Positions 1 to 5,966 of a DNA stretch of 7,321 nt are shown here, one piece after another (positions within the stretch are counted from its first letter, which is position 1; each line of letters starts with the position of its first letter). The translations under genes and the position numbers were made by a program. The notes beneath the pieces were generated by a model. The model worked only from the letters and a program-made list of their open reading frames with translations, was not told the DNA's origin and did not search any database. The DNA is from Hyphomicrobiales bacterium. Lineage in GTDB: Bacteria > Pseudomonadota > Alphaproteobacteria > Rhizobiales > Aestuariivirgaceae. The stretch is from the NCBI GenBank assembly GCA_014380505.1, contig JACMJT010000054.1:1-7321 (forward strand), read 5' to 3'.

Positions 1-9
1 CGGACACAT
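1..9 (-). CDS. Possible start of a divergent gene cut by the left edge
   Basis: On the minus strand an ATG at 9-7 is preceded by GGAGG (complement of 15-19) with a 5-nt spacer, which is a textbook ribosome binding site. A second ATG lies at 14-12 but sits too close to the GGAGG. Only three codons are inside the window, so no function can be given. A divergent regulator would be a common neighbour for such an operon, but that is a guess from layout only. Confidence 0.25.
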
Positions 10-111
10 TTCATCCTCCGCCGCAAGTATCGTAGAAGCCGTATCGCGAAAATCTGATGACAAGCGCCAATACCGGCACCACATAGGCGCTGCACCACCA
101 ACTCCGCGGCC

Positions 112-130
112 TATAAAATCTTTACAGGAA
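112..130 (+). promoter_or_regulatory. Putative -10 box and ribosome binding site of the GST gene
   Basis: TATAAA at 112-117 resembles a -10 hexamer. No convincing -35 box is visible at the right distance (89-94 is poor). AGGAA at 126-130 lies 8 nt before the ATG at 139 and is a good ribosome binding site. The TATAAA-to-ATG distance of about 20 nt would give a very short leader. The ribosome site is better supported than the promoter. Confidence 0.3.
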
Positions 131-138
131 TTCACCCC

Positions 139-837
139 ATGACCAGTCCAGCCAACGGCCTGACCCTCGTCAGCTTCGACCTTTGCCCCTATGTCCAGCG
201 CGCCGCCATAGCGCTCGCCGAAAAGGGTGCTGCCTTCGAGCGCGTCAACATCGATCTCGCCAACAAGCCCGCGTGGTTCATGGCGATCTCGCCCCTTGGC
301 AAGGTTCCGCTCCTCAAGGTGGGAGATGACGTTATCTTCGAGTCGACCGTCATCGTCGAGTATCTGGAAGATACGCTTGGCCCAGCGCTCCATCCCGCCG
401 ATCCGTTGCAGCGGGCCAAGCACCGCGCCTTCATGGAATTTGGTTCATCGATCCTGTCCGATATCTGGATTATCGAGACGACCGCGGATACGGTCACCTT
501 CGAAGCAAAGCGTAAGCTCGTCGCCGAGAAATTCGCCCACGTTGAAACCATGCTAGGCTCTGGACCGTTCTTCAACGGCAGCGCTTTCAGCCTCGTCGAC
601 TGCGTCTTCGCACCCGCCTTCCGCTACTTCGACGTCTTCGATCGCTATGCCGATTTGCAGGTGTTTGAAGGTTTGCCCAAGGTCATGGCGTGGCGCAAGG
701 CGCTCGCCGGCAGGCCTTCCGTGCGCCGGGCCGTTCCCCCGGACTACGCAGACCTTCTCACGGCGTTCCTGCTGAAACAGAACGGCGTCCTGGCCGGGAT
801 GATGACAGAAACCGGATCAAAGCGCGCTTCGGCATAA
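139..837 (+). CDS. Glutathione S-transferase family protein, Cys active-site (omega/lambda-like)
   Basis: This is a 232-residue soluble two-domain GST. The N-terminal thioredoxin fold carries a CPYVQR motif with the presumed catalytic Cys16, as in omega, lambda and DHAR classes, which favour glutathione-dependent thiol-transfer or reductase reactions over conjugation. The cis-proline is in KVP (Pro57), and the glutathione gamma-glutamyl contact is E68-S69 in the FEST motif. An all-alpha C-terminal domain follows, with the usual FSLVDC segment in mid-domain. AGGAA 8 nt upstream supports the start at 139. The last ~8 codons appear to be read, in a shifted frame, from what was once dgcN DNA, so the natural C-terminus and stop were probably lost and replaced. 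It is the first gene of the apparent transcription unit, but its substrate and any link to the transporter operon are unknown. The family call is sure; the class is likely. Confidence 0.9.
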   Translation: MTSPANGLTLVSFDLCPYVQRAAIALAEKGAAFERVNIDLANKPAWFMAISPLGKVPLLKVGDDVIFESTVIVEYLEDTLGPALHPADPLQRAKHRAFMEFGSSILSDIWIIETTADTVTFEAKRKLVAEKFAHVETMLGSGPFFNGSAFSLVDCVFAPAFRYFDVFDRYADLQVFEGLPKVMAWRKALAGRPSVRRAVPPDYADLLTAFLLKQNGVLAGMMTETGSKRASA

Positions 838-991
838 GGCGCTCGACGACCGTGCGGCGTGCGAGTATCTGGAGAAGGTGGCAGCCGAGCTTAACCTTCC
901 AGCTACTGATCCGGTCCGCTATGGCGTCGAAGCCATCGTCGATGCACTGGAGCGCGCCTATCCCAGGCGAGACGTATCATGCCTCGCCTGA
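824..991 (+). pseudogene. dgcN: 3' remnant of dgcN (DUF1611, D-glutamate N-acetyltransferase)
   Basis: The frame starting at 824 encodes ~55 residues matching the C-terminal end of DUF1611/DgcN proteins as I know them: ALDDRAACEYLEKV followed by LPATDPVRYGVEAIVDAL and a TGA at 989-991. The TDPVR-G signature is the typical family ending. No start codon precedes it. The frame is closed by TGA at 803-805, and all upstream DNA belongs to the GST, so roughly 85% of a normally ~330-350-residue protein is missing. The remnant overlaps the dgcA start by 13 nt, as expected for a translationally coupled dgcN-dgcA pair. Homology may reach back to about 815-824 (SALRHKALDD against a usual IALNTKALDD-like stretch), which places the breakpoint inside the last GST codons. 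The product would have made N-acetyl-D-glutamate. An assembly chimera is the main alternative. Confidence 0.7.
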
Positions 992-1959
992 GCGTGGCGG
1001 AGGAACGATTCCCCATCGCCGGACGCTTCACGATCTCGCGTGGCAGCCGCACGGAAGCCGTGGTCGTGACCGCGGCGATTGCCGAAGATAATATCGCAGG
1101 CCGGGGCGAATGCGTGCCCTATGCGCGCTATGGGGAAACCGTCGAAGGAGTCCGCGACTTGATCGCCGCGCAAGCCGGCGCCATCGCCCAAGGTGCCACG
1201 CGCCGCGATCTGGCTCGATTGTTGCCTGCGGGCGCCGCACGCAATGCCCTCGATTGCGCTCTGTGGAATTTGGAGGCCAAGCGCGCCGGAAAGCCCGTCT
1301 GGGAAATCGCCAATCTGCCGCGGCCCCTGCCCGTCATCACAGCCTACACATTGAGCTTGGGAACTCCCGATGAAATGGAGGCGGCGGCGCGCCGTGAAAA
1401 TTCCCGCCCGCTTCTGAAAATAAAACTGGGTGGCGAGGGCGATGACGAGAGGATTGCCGCCGTCAGGCGTAGCGCTCCGCAAGCGACCCTCATCGCCGAT
1501 GCCAATGAAGCCTGGAGCGAAGCCACTTTTCAGAACAATATGAAAGCCTGCGAGCGCGCGGGGGTAAAGCTCATCGAACAGCCCTTCCCCGCCGATCAAG
1601 ACGGACTTCTTTTGGAGATCAAAAGCACAATCCCCATCTGCGCCGATGAAAGCGTCCATGATGCAGCGAGCCTCGATGGCATCGCCGCCCGCTATCAAAT
1701 GATCAACATCAAGCTGGACAAGACCGGCGGCCTGACAGAGGCCCTGAAGCTGGCCCAGGCCGCCCGGGCGAAGGGCCTGGGCATCATGGTTGGCTGCATG
1801 GTGGGAACGTCCCTTGCCATGGCTCCCGCCATGCTGCTCGCAGGCTTCGCCCAATACATCGACCTCGACGGCCCCCTGCTCCTGGCCCGCGACCGGGATC
1901 CCGGCCTGCGTTTCGAAGGCAGTCAAATTCATCCGCCAACGGCGGAACTTTGGGGATAA
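979..1959 (+). CDS. dgcA: Dipeptide epimerase / N-acetyl-D-glutamate racemase (enolase superfamily)
   Basis: This is a 326-residue enolase-superfamily enzyme of the L-Ala-D/L-Glu epimerase type. It abstracts the alpha proton of a glutamyl-type substrate with one lysine and re-protonates with another. The N-terminal capping domain spans about 1-110 and the barrel follows. Catalytic KIK is at 147-149 (Lys149). Mg2+ ligands are Asp174 (ADAN), Glu200 (EQP) and Asp223 (ADES). The second catalytic lysine is Lys245 in NIKLDK. A DLD motif at 295-297 matches the substrate-amine-binding DxD of epimerases. Length and the LWG ending look complete. AGGCGAG at 965-971 lies 7 nt before the ATG, inside the dgcN remnant. 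Linkage to dgcN makes DgcA (N-acetyl-D-glutamate racemase of the DgcN-DgcA D-glutamate catabolic route) the best reading; a true dipeptide epimerase remains possible given the adjacent peptide transporter. Confidence 0.88.
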   Translation: MPRLSVAEERFPIAGRFTISRGSRTEAVVVTAAIAEDNIAGRGECVPYARYGETVEGVRDLIAAQAGAIAQGATRRDLARLLPAGAARNALDCALWNLEAKRAGKPVWEIANLPRPLPVITAYTLSLGTPDEMEAAARRENSRPLLKIKLGGEGDDERIAAVRRSAPQATLIADANEAWSEATFQNNMKACERAGVKLIEQPFPADQDGLLLEIKSTIPICADESVHDAASLDGIAARYQMINIKLDKTGGLTEALKLAQAARAKGLGIMVGCMVGTSLAMAPAMLLAGFAQYIDLDGPLLLARDRDPGLRFEGSQIHPPTAELWG

Positions 1960-1987
1960 TGGTAGCGGGAGAGGGAGTTGAACCCCC
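1960..1987 (-). other. tRNA 3'-end fragment (T-arm, acceptor 3' strand, CCA)
   Basis: Read on the minus strand, this 28-nt stretch has every feature of a tRNA 3' end in correct spacing. There is a 5-bp T-stem (GGGGG with CCCTC, one G-T wobble) closing the 7-nt loop TTCAACT, which fits TTCRANY. The 7-nt acceptor strand TCCCGCT, discriminator A and CCA follow. The sequence beyond 1987 does not form an anticodon arm or D-arm, so this is a fragment, not a gene. tRNA 3' ends are the usual target of tyrosine-recombinase islands, and such fragments mark attachment sites. It lies one base after the dgcA stop. A chance resemblance cannot be excluded. No integrase is in the window. Confidence 0.5.
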
Positions 1988-2045
1988 TAAGCCCCATACT
2001 GCTTGGAAGAACTGGCCAAATAAAAACCTGGGATGATATTTCGGC

Positions 2046-2897
2046 ATGAGCGCATTTTGGGAAAGATTCCGGCGTGACTGGCTAGCCGTCTTCGGGCTGG
2101 TGACCATTGCGGTGCTCGTTGCTGCGGCTTTATTGGCACCCTGGTTTGCGCCCTATGATCCCTCGGAGCAGTTTTTTGACGGCCTCACCCTGGAAGGTGC
2201 CCCGTTGCCTCCGGGCGAGCGGTTCTGGTTCGGCACCGACACCAATGGCCGCGATCAGTTCTCCCGCCTGCTCTACGGCGCGCGCACCTCGCTGCTCATC
2301 GGCATTGTTGCCAATGGCATCGCAGTGCTGATCGGCACCACGCTTGGCCTGGTGGCAGGTTATGTGCGTGGCTTCCTGGGTGCCGCCATCATGCGGTTTA
2401 CCGATTTGATGATGGCCTTTCCGGCCCTGCTTCTGGCCATCGCGCTGGCGGCTATTCTCAAGCCCGGCCTCAACATCGTCATTCTGGTGATCGCCCTGGT
2501 GAACTGGGTGCAGATCGCCCGGGTGATCTACACGGAAACCGTTGGATTGTCGGAGCGCGAATATATCGAGGCGGCGCGCGCCATGGGAGCTGGAACGGCA
2601 CGCATTCTTCTGCGTCACCTGCTGCCCCATCTCGTGCCCACCGTCATCGTCTATGCAACGCTCGGCATCGCCACCACCGTGCTGCTCGAATCCATGCTCT
2701 CCTTTCTTGGCCGCGGCGTGCAGCCGCCCACCCCCGCCTGGGGCATGATGATCTTCGAGAGCCAGTCCTATTTCCTCAATGCCCCGTGGCTGGTGTTCAT
2801 ACCGGGGGCCGCCATCCTCATTCTGGCTCTCGCCTTCAATCTCGTAGGCGATGGCTTGCGCGACACACTCGACCCCACCCAAAGAGGGCGCGGCTGA
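2046..2897 (+). CDS. Peptide-type ABC transporter permease, DppC/OppC family
   Basis: This is a 283-residue inner-membrane permease. It has the short N-terminal OppC segment and first membrane helix (about residues 12-36), a periplasmic loop with the FGTDTNGRDQFSR signature (62-74), and a core of five more helices. The cytoplasmic EAA loop (EYIEAARAMGAG..., about 172-195) docks to the ATPase. Length is normal. The ATG at 2046 is the first start after an in-frame TGA at 2034-2036; the ribosome site is poor (GGGA at 2030-2033, 12 nt away). The TGA overlaps the ATG of the next permease by one base (TGATG), showing translational coupling. It should pair with the DppB-type permease as the translocation pore for a peptide or a related amide-bearing solute. 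Confidence 0.92.
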   Translation: MSAFWERFRRDWLAVFGLVTIAVLVAAALLAPWFAPYDPSEQFFDGLTLEGAPLPPGERFWFGTDTNGRDQFSRLLYGARTSLLIGIVANGIAVLIGTTLGLVAGYVRGFLGAAIMRFTDLMMAFPALLLAIALAAILKPGLNIVILVIALVNWVQIARVIYTETVGLSEREYIEAARAMGAGTARILLRHLLPHLVPTVIVYATLGIATTVLLESMLSFLGRGVQPPTPAWGMMIFESQSYFLNAPWLVFIPGAAILILALAFNLVGDGLRDTLDPTQRGRG

Positions 2898-3817
2898 TGC
2901 TGACCTATCTTGCCAAGCGCCTCGCCGCATCGCTGGTGATTCTCCTCGGTGTCAGCATGGTGACCTTCGGCTTGACCTTCATGATTCCAGCCGACCCCGT
3001 GGCCATGATTGCCGGGCGCAATTCAACACCGGAGGTGCGCGAACAGATCCGTCACCAGCTCGGCCTCGACCGCCCGCTGCCCGAACAATACGTCCTTTAT
3101 CTCGGCCGCCTCGTGCAAGGCGATCTCGGCAAGTCCTATGCCCGGAAATCCGATGTGGGCGAACTCATCGCCTCTCGCCTGCCGCCAACCCTGTTGCTCA
3201 TGTTTGCCGCCATCGTGGCGGAACTGCTGATCGGCTTGCCCGCCGGCATCTTCGCCGCCAGCCGCCGCGGCCGCCTTGGCGACAAGATCGCCATGACGTT
3301 GTCCTTCGTCAGCGTCTCCACCCCGCAATTCGTGTTGGGCCTGACGCTTATCTATCTTTTCGCCTATCTGCTGAGCTGGTTCCCGCTAGGAGGTTACGGC
3401 ACTTTCTCGCACCTGATCCTGCCGGCGCTAACTCTAGGCCTCGCAGGTGGCGGTTGGTATTCCCGCATGATGCGTTCATCGATGATCGAGGTGTTGCGCA
3501 ACGACTAAATCCGCACCGCCAGCGACAAGGGCATGCCGGAGTGGCGGGTGATCCTCAAACATGGACTGCGCAACGCCATCCTGCCCATCATCGCCATGAT
3601 CGGCCTTGATGTCGGAATTTTCATGTCGGGGGTGGTCGTGGTCGAGAATGTCTTCGGCTGGCCCGGCATCGGCCAGCTCATGTGGCAGGCCATCCAGTCC
3701 CTTGATATTCCGATTATCATGGGTGTGACAACGGTTGCCGCTTGTTTCATCGTCATCGGAAACCTCATAGCCGACATGATTTCGCCGCTCATTGACCCGC
3801 GCATCAGCTTGCGCTGA
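2897..3817 (+). pseudogene. Peptide-type ABC permease, DppB/OppB family, interrupted by in-frame TAA
   Basis: The full reading frame gives a normal DppB-type permease of ~306 positions. An N-terminal membrane helix (residues 9-31) is followed by the IPADPV segment, the LGLDRPLPEQY signature (about 56-66), and six helices. The second half has the EAA loop ending ASDKGMPEWRVILKHGLRN and the FGWPGIGQL motif near the C-terminus. At 3506-3508 codon 204 is TAA where relatives have tyrosine in the conserved DY-IRTA-AKG stretch; a single C-to-A or T-to-A change explains it. There is no frameshift, and reading continues in the same frame to TGA at 3815-3817. As written, translation gives 203 residues, lacking the EAA loop, so the importer would not work. 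GAGGG at 2884-2888, 8 nt upstream, supports the start. It could be a true nonsense mutation, a sequencing error or, less likely, readthrough. Confidence 0.85.
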
Positions 3818-3842
3818 TATGGCCCACAGGCACGTTCCATCA

Positions 3843-3847
3843 GGGAG
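3843..3847 (+). promoter_or_regulatory. Ribosome binding site of the binding-protein gene
   Basis: GGGAG lies 7 nt before the ATG at 3855. This selects 3855 over the upstream in-frame ATG at 3792, which would place 21 extra residues before an otherwise ideal signal peptide and overlap the permease. The strong site fits the high translation normally needed for a binding protein. Confidence 0.7.
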
Positions 3848-3854
3848 AAAACGC

Positions 3855-5468
3855 ATGAAACGCCTATTGATTTCGGCAGCGGCCCTCGCACTCTTCTTCG
3901 CAGCGCCCTCAGCCTTAGCAGCCTCGCCCAAACAGGGCGGTGCCGCGACAATCACCTTCAACAACGACCTGACCACGCTTGATCCCCACGTCGGCTACGA
4001 CTGGCAGAACTGGTCGGTCATCAAATCGATTTTCGACGGCCTCATGGACTATAAGCCGGGCACCACGGAACTCGAGCCCGATCTCGCCGAAAGCTACACG
4101 GTCTCGGATGACGGCCTCACCTACACCTTCAAGTTGCGTGACGGCGTCAAATTTCACAATGGCCGGGCCATGACCTCGGCCGATGTCAAATATTCCTTCG
4201 AGCGCGCCGTCAATCCCGCCACCCAAAGCCCCGGCGGCGGTTATTTCGGCATGATCGCTGGATATGATGATGTGGCCGGCGGCAAAGCCACCGAACTTTC
4301 CGGCATCGCCACGCCCGACGACAAGACTGTTGTTTTCACCCTCTCCCGCGCCGATGCCACGTTCCTCCATCTCATGGCCATCAACTTCGGCTACATCGTT
4401 CCCAAGGAAGACGTTGAGGCGGCAGGAGCCGATTGGGGCAAGAAGCCGGTCGGCACCGGCGCTTTCAAGTTCGTCGAATGGGTGCCGGGCCAGAACATCA
4501 AGCTCGAGCGCAACAAGGATTATTTCCGCGCCGGTGTGCCCTCTCTCGACAACATCACCTTTGAATTCGGTCAGGATCCAACCGTCGCCGTGCTCCGCCT
4601 CAAGAAGGGCGAGATCGACATCGTGGGCGACGGTATTCCCCCGGCCCAGTTCACCGAACTCATGGCCGATATCGCCAATAAGGATTTGATCGCCGAGGGC
4701 AACCAGTTGCACACGGGCTACGTCACCATGAACGTGACGCAACCGCCCTTCGACAATGTCAAAGTGCGCCAGGCCGTCAACATGGCGATCAACAAGGAAC
4801 GGATCGTGCGCCTGATCAACAACCGGGCCTCTGGGGCAAGCCAAGCCTTGCCGCCCGCCATGCCCGGCTACAATGAGGAGAACAAGGGTTACGCCTACGA
4901 TCCGGAAGGGGCGAAAAAACTTTTGGCCGAGGCAGGCGCTAGCGAGATCACGACTGAACTCTACACCATGAACGTCGATCCCAATCCGCGCATTGCCCAG
5001 GCGATCCAACAGGATTTGGCAGCCATCGGCATCAAGGCGGAGATCCGTTCTCTGGCCCAGGCCGAAGTGATTGCGGCCGGTGGCTCCGGCAAGGCGCCGA
5101 TGATCTGGTCCGGCGGCATGGCCTGGATCGCCGACTTCCCGGATCCCGCCAATTTCTATTACGGCATTCTGGGTTGCGCAGGCGCAGTCGAAGGCGGCTG
5201 GAACTGGGCGAAATATTGCAACAAGGATCTCGATGCCCGCGCCGCCAAGGCCGATGCCATGGCGAAAGAAGGCGACAAGGAAGCCCGCACCGCGGAATGG
5301 AAAGCAATTTTCGACGAGGTCCTGAAGGATGCGCCCTGGGCGCCGGTGTTCAACGAGAAACGCTTCACCTATCACTCCGATCGTCTTGGCGGCGATCCGT
5401 CGCTGTTCACCGATCCCATCCATATTCCGGTGAACTACGACTACATCTTCGCCAAGGATGCGCAGTAG
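3855..5468 (+). CDS. Periplasmic solute-binding protein of a peptide-type ABC importer (SBP family 5)
   Basis: This is a 537-residue secreted binding protein. The Sec signal peptide has a KR N-region, a hydrophobic core and an ALA cleavage site, with cutting likely after residue 22. No lipobox cysteine is present, so the mature protein should be soluble in the periplasm. Family 5 signatures include LDPH near the mature N-terminus, LEPDLAESY, TYTFKLRDGVKFHNG, ADVKYSFER, and PVGTGAFKF (residues 198-206). A C-terminal-lobe segment DFPDPANFYYG (about residue 427) also fits the family. It delivers ligand to the two upstream permeases. Family 5 proteins bind peptides, nickel, opines, sugars and glutathione, so ligand cannot be read from sequence. 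The DgcA and amidase neighbours favour a glutamyl, N-acyl or amide-bearing compound. Order here is permease C, permease B, binding protein, not the usual binding-protein-first order. Confidence 0.93.
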   Translation: MKRLLISAAALALFFAAPSALAASPKQGGAATITFNNDLTTLDPHVGYDWQNWSVIKSIFDGLMDYKPGTTELEPDLAESYTVSDDGLTYTFKLRDGVKFHNGRAMTSADVKYSFERAVNPATQSPGGGYFGMIAGYDDVAGGKATELSGIATPDDKTVVFTLSRADATFLHLMAINFGYIVPKEDVEAAGADWGKKPVGTGAFKFVEWVPGQNIKLERNKDYFRAGVPSLDNITFEFGQDPTVAVLRLKKGEIDIVGDGIPPAQFTELMADIANKDLIAEGNQLHTGYVTMNVTQPPFDNVKVRQAVNMAINKERIVRLINNRASGASQALPPAMPGYNEENKGYAYDPEGAKKLLAEAGASEITTELYTMNVDPNPRIAQAIQQDLAAIGIKAEIRSLAQAEVIAAGGSGKAPMIWSGGMAWIADFPDPANFYYGILGCAGAVEGGWNWAKYCNKDLDARAAKADAMAKEGDKEARTAEWKAIFDEVLKDAPWAPVFNEKRFTYHSDRLGGDPSLFTDPIHIPVNYDYIFAKDAQ

Positions 5469-5485
5469 CCTCACTCCTCCTTGCT

Positions 5486-5512
5486 GTCACCCTGGCGAAA
5501 GCCAGGGTCCAT
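5486..5512 (+). repeat. REP-like palindromic unit, copy 1
   Basis: This 27-nt unit begins GTCA and ends TCCAT. Its 8-bp stem (ACCCTGGC with GCCAGGGT) is closed by a GAAA loop. It is identical over all 27 nt to copy 2 at 5877-5903, in the same orientation. It sits 17 nt after the binding-protein stop, where a hairpin could also slow 3' decay of the upstream message. Its last bases supply part of the sequence just before the GIY-YIG gene. Confidence 0.85.
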
Positions 5513-5528
5513 GGAGCGGAAAAGTTTG

Positions 5529-5855
5529 ATGCGCGACGAAAAATCTCCCGCAGTCTATATTCTTGCCAGCCAGCGCAAGGGCACGCTCTATATCGGCGTC
5601 ACAAGCGCTCTATGGAATCGCACAGCATCGCACAAGGACGGCACGATTCCCGGCTTCACTCGTAAATACGGGGTCAAGACGCTGGTGTGGTACGAACATC
5701 ATCACAGCATGGAGGATGCGATCAAACGCGAAAAACAGGTGAAGGTCTGGAAGCGCGATTGGAAGGTCGAGTTGATCGAAAGGTTTAATCCCGGCTGGCG
5801 GGATTTGCATGATGAGATCGATCCCGTCGCAACGCTCGCGCCTATGAAGACGTAG
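5529..5855 (+). CDS. Small single-domain GIY-YIG nuclease-family protein (YhbQ/UPF0213-like)
   Basis: This 108-residue protein consists almost wholly of one GIY-YIG domain. The two motif strands are VYI (9-11) and YIG (21-23). The expected catalytic arginine is Arg31, followed by His35 in the SHKDG stretch, and the metal-binding glutamate is Glu68 in AIKREKQ. The family's C-terminal KRDWKVELIE and NPGWRDL blocks are present, so it looks intact. Starts at TTG 5481 and ATG 5511 are in frame, but the extra residues would be translated REP repeat (LSPWRKPGS); 5529 matches the family's usual beginning just before VYILAS. GGAG at 5513-5516 is a distant ribosome site (12 nt). Biochemical role is poorly known; the fold is that of UvrC and homing-endonuclease nucleases. 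It splits the importer operon and is bracketed by REP-like hairpins, suggesting arrival as a unit. Confidence 0.88.
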   Translation: MRDEKSPAVYILASQRKGTLYIGVTSALWNRTASHKDGTIPGFTRKYGVKTLVWYEHHHSMEDAIKREKQVKVWKRDWKVELIERFNPGWRDLHDEIDPVATLAPMKT

Positions 5856-5869
5856 GCTGACGTTTTTTT
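5840..5869 (+). terminator. Weak possible rho-independent terminator after the GIY-YIG gene
   Basis: GCCTA at 5840-5844 can pair with TAGGC at 5853-5857 across an 8-nt loop, and seven T residues follow at 5863-5869. The stem is only 5 bp and five bases separate it from the T run, so termination would be weak. If active it would cut off the amidase and ATPase from the upstream genes. Confidence 0.25.
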
Positions 5870-5876
5870 CTTATCC

Positions 5877-5903
5877 GTCACCCTGGCGAAAGCCAGGGTC
5901 CAT
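5877..5903 (+). repeat. REP-like palindromic unit, copy 2
   Basis: This is an exact 27-nt direct repeat of 5486-5512: GTCA, 8-bp stem with GAAA loop, TCCAT. It lies 21 nt after the GIY-YIG stop, so copies 1 and 2 bracket that gene in direct orientation. It forms an inverted pair with copy 3, seven bases downstream. Confidence 0.85.
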
Positions 5904-5910
5904 TTCTAAC

Positions 5911-5937
5911 ATGGATTCCAGCTTTCGCTGGAATGAC
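5911..5937 (-). repeat. REP-like palindromic unit, copy 3 (inverted, diverged stem)
   Basis: On the minus strand this unit starts GTCA and ends TCCAT like copies 1 and 2 and keeps the GCGAAAGC core. Its stem reads ATTCCAGC with GCTGGAAT. Compared with copy 2, eight stem bases differ and all changes are paired, preserving the full 8-bp stem. With copy 2 it makes a tail-to-tail pair separated by 7 nt, the arrangement known as BIME or REPIN in gammaproteobacterial REP systems. Confidence 0.85.
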
Positions 5938-5966
5938 GGAACCTAAAAAGTATAGGCTCTTAATCC

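Noticed and set aside
1..57. Possible 3' end of an upstream + strand gene (18 basic codons ending TGA TGA)
   Set aside because: The 18 residues match no family I recognise, and the minus-strand GGAGG-ATG signal in the same bases is a better explanation.
690..1091. 133-codon + strand open frame spanning the GST end and the dgcA start
   Set aside because: It is out of frame with GST, the dgcN remnant and dgcA, and its low-complexity Arg-rich translation is typical of a shadow frame.
958..1932. 324-codon open frame on the minus strand opposite dgcA
   Set aside because: The + strand carries all catalytic residues of an enolase-superfamily epimerase; the antisense translation has no family features.
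1978..2045. Internal promoter before the DppC-type permease
   Set aside because: TTGAAC at 1978 and TTGGAA at 2004 have no -10 hexamer at 16-18 nt.
3506..3508. Programmed readthrough or recoding of TAA in the permease
   Set aside because: There is no readthrough context or stimulatory structure I can see, TAA is a normal stop in neighbouring genes, and family members have tyrosine here, so mutation or sequencing error is simpler.
3915..5474. 519-codon open frame on the minus strand opposite the binding-protein gene
   Set aside because: It mirrors the codon structure of a certain family 5 binding protein, has no recognisable domain and no ribosome site; long antisense frames are expected in GC-rich genes.
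5486..5937. CRISPR-like array from the repeated 27-nt units
   Set aside because: There are only three units, one is inverted, spacing is 364 and 7 nt, and the large interval is a protein gene.
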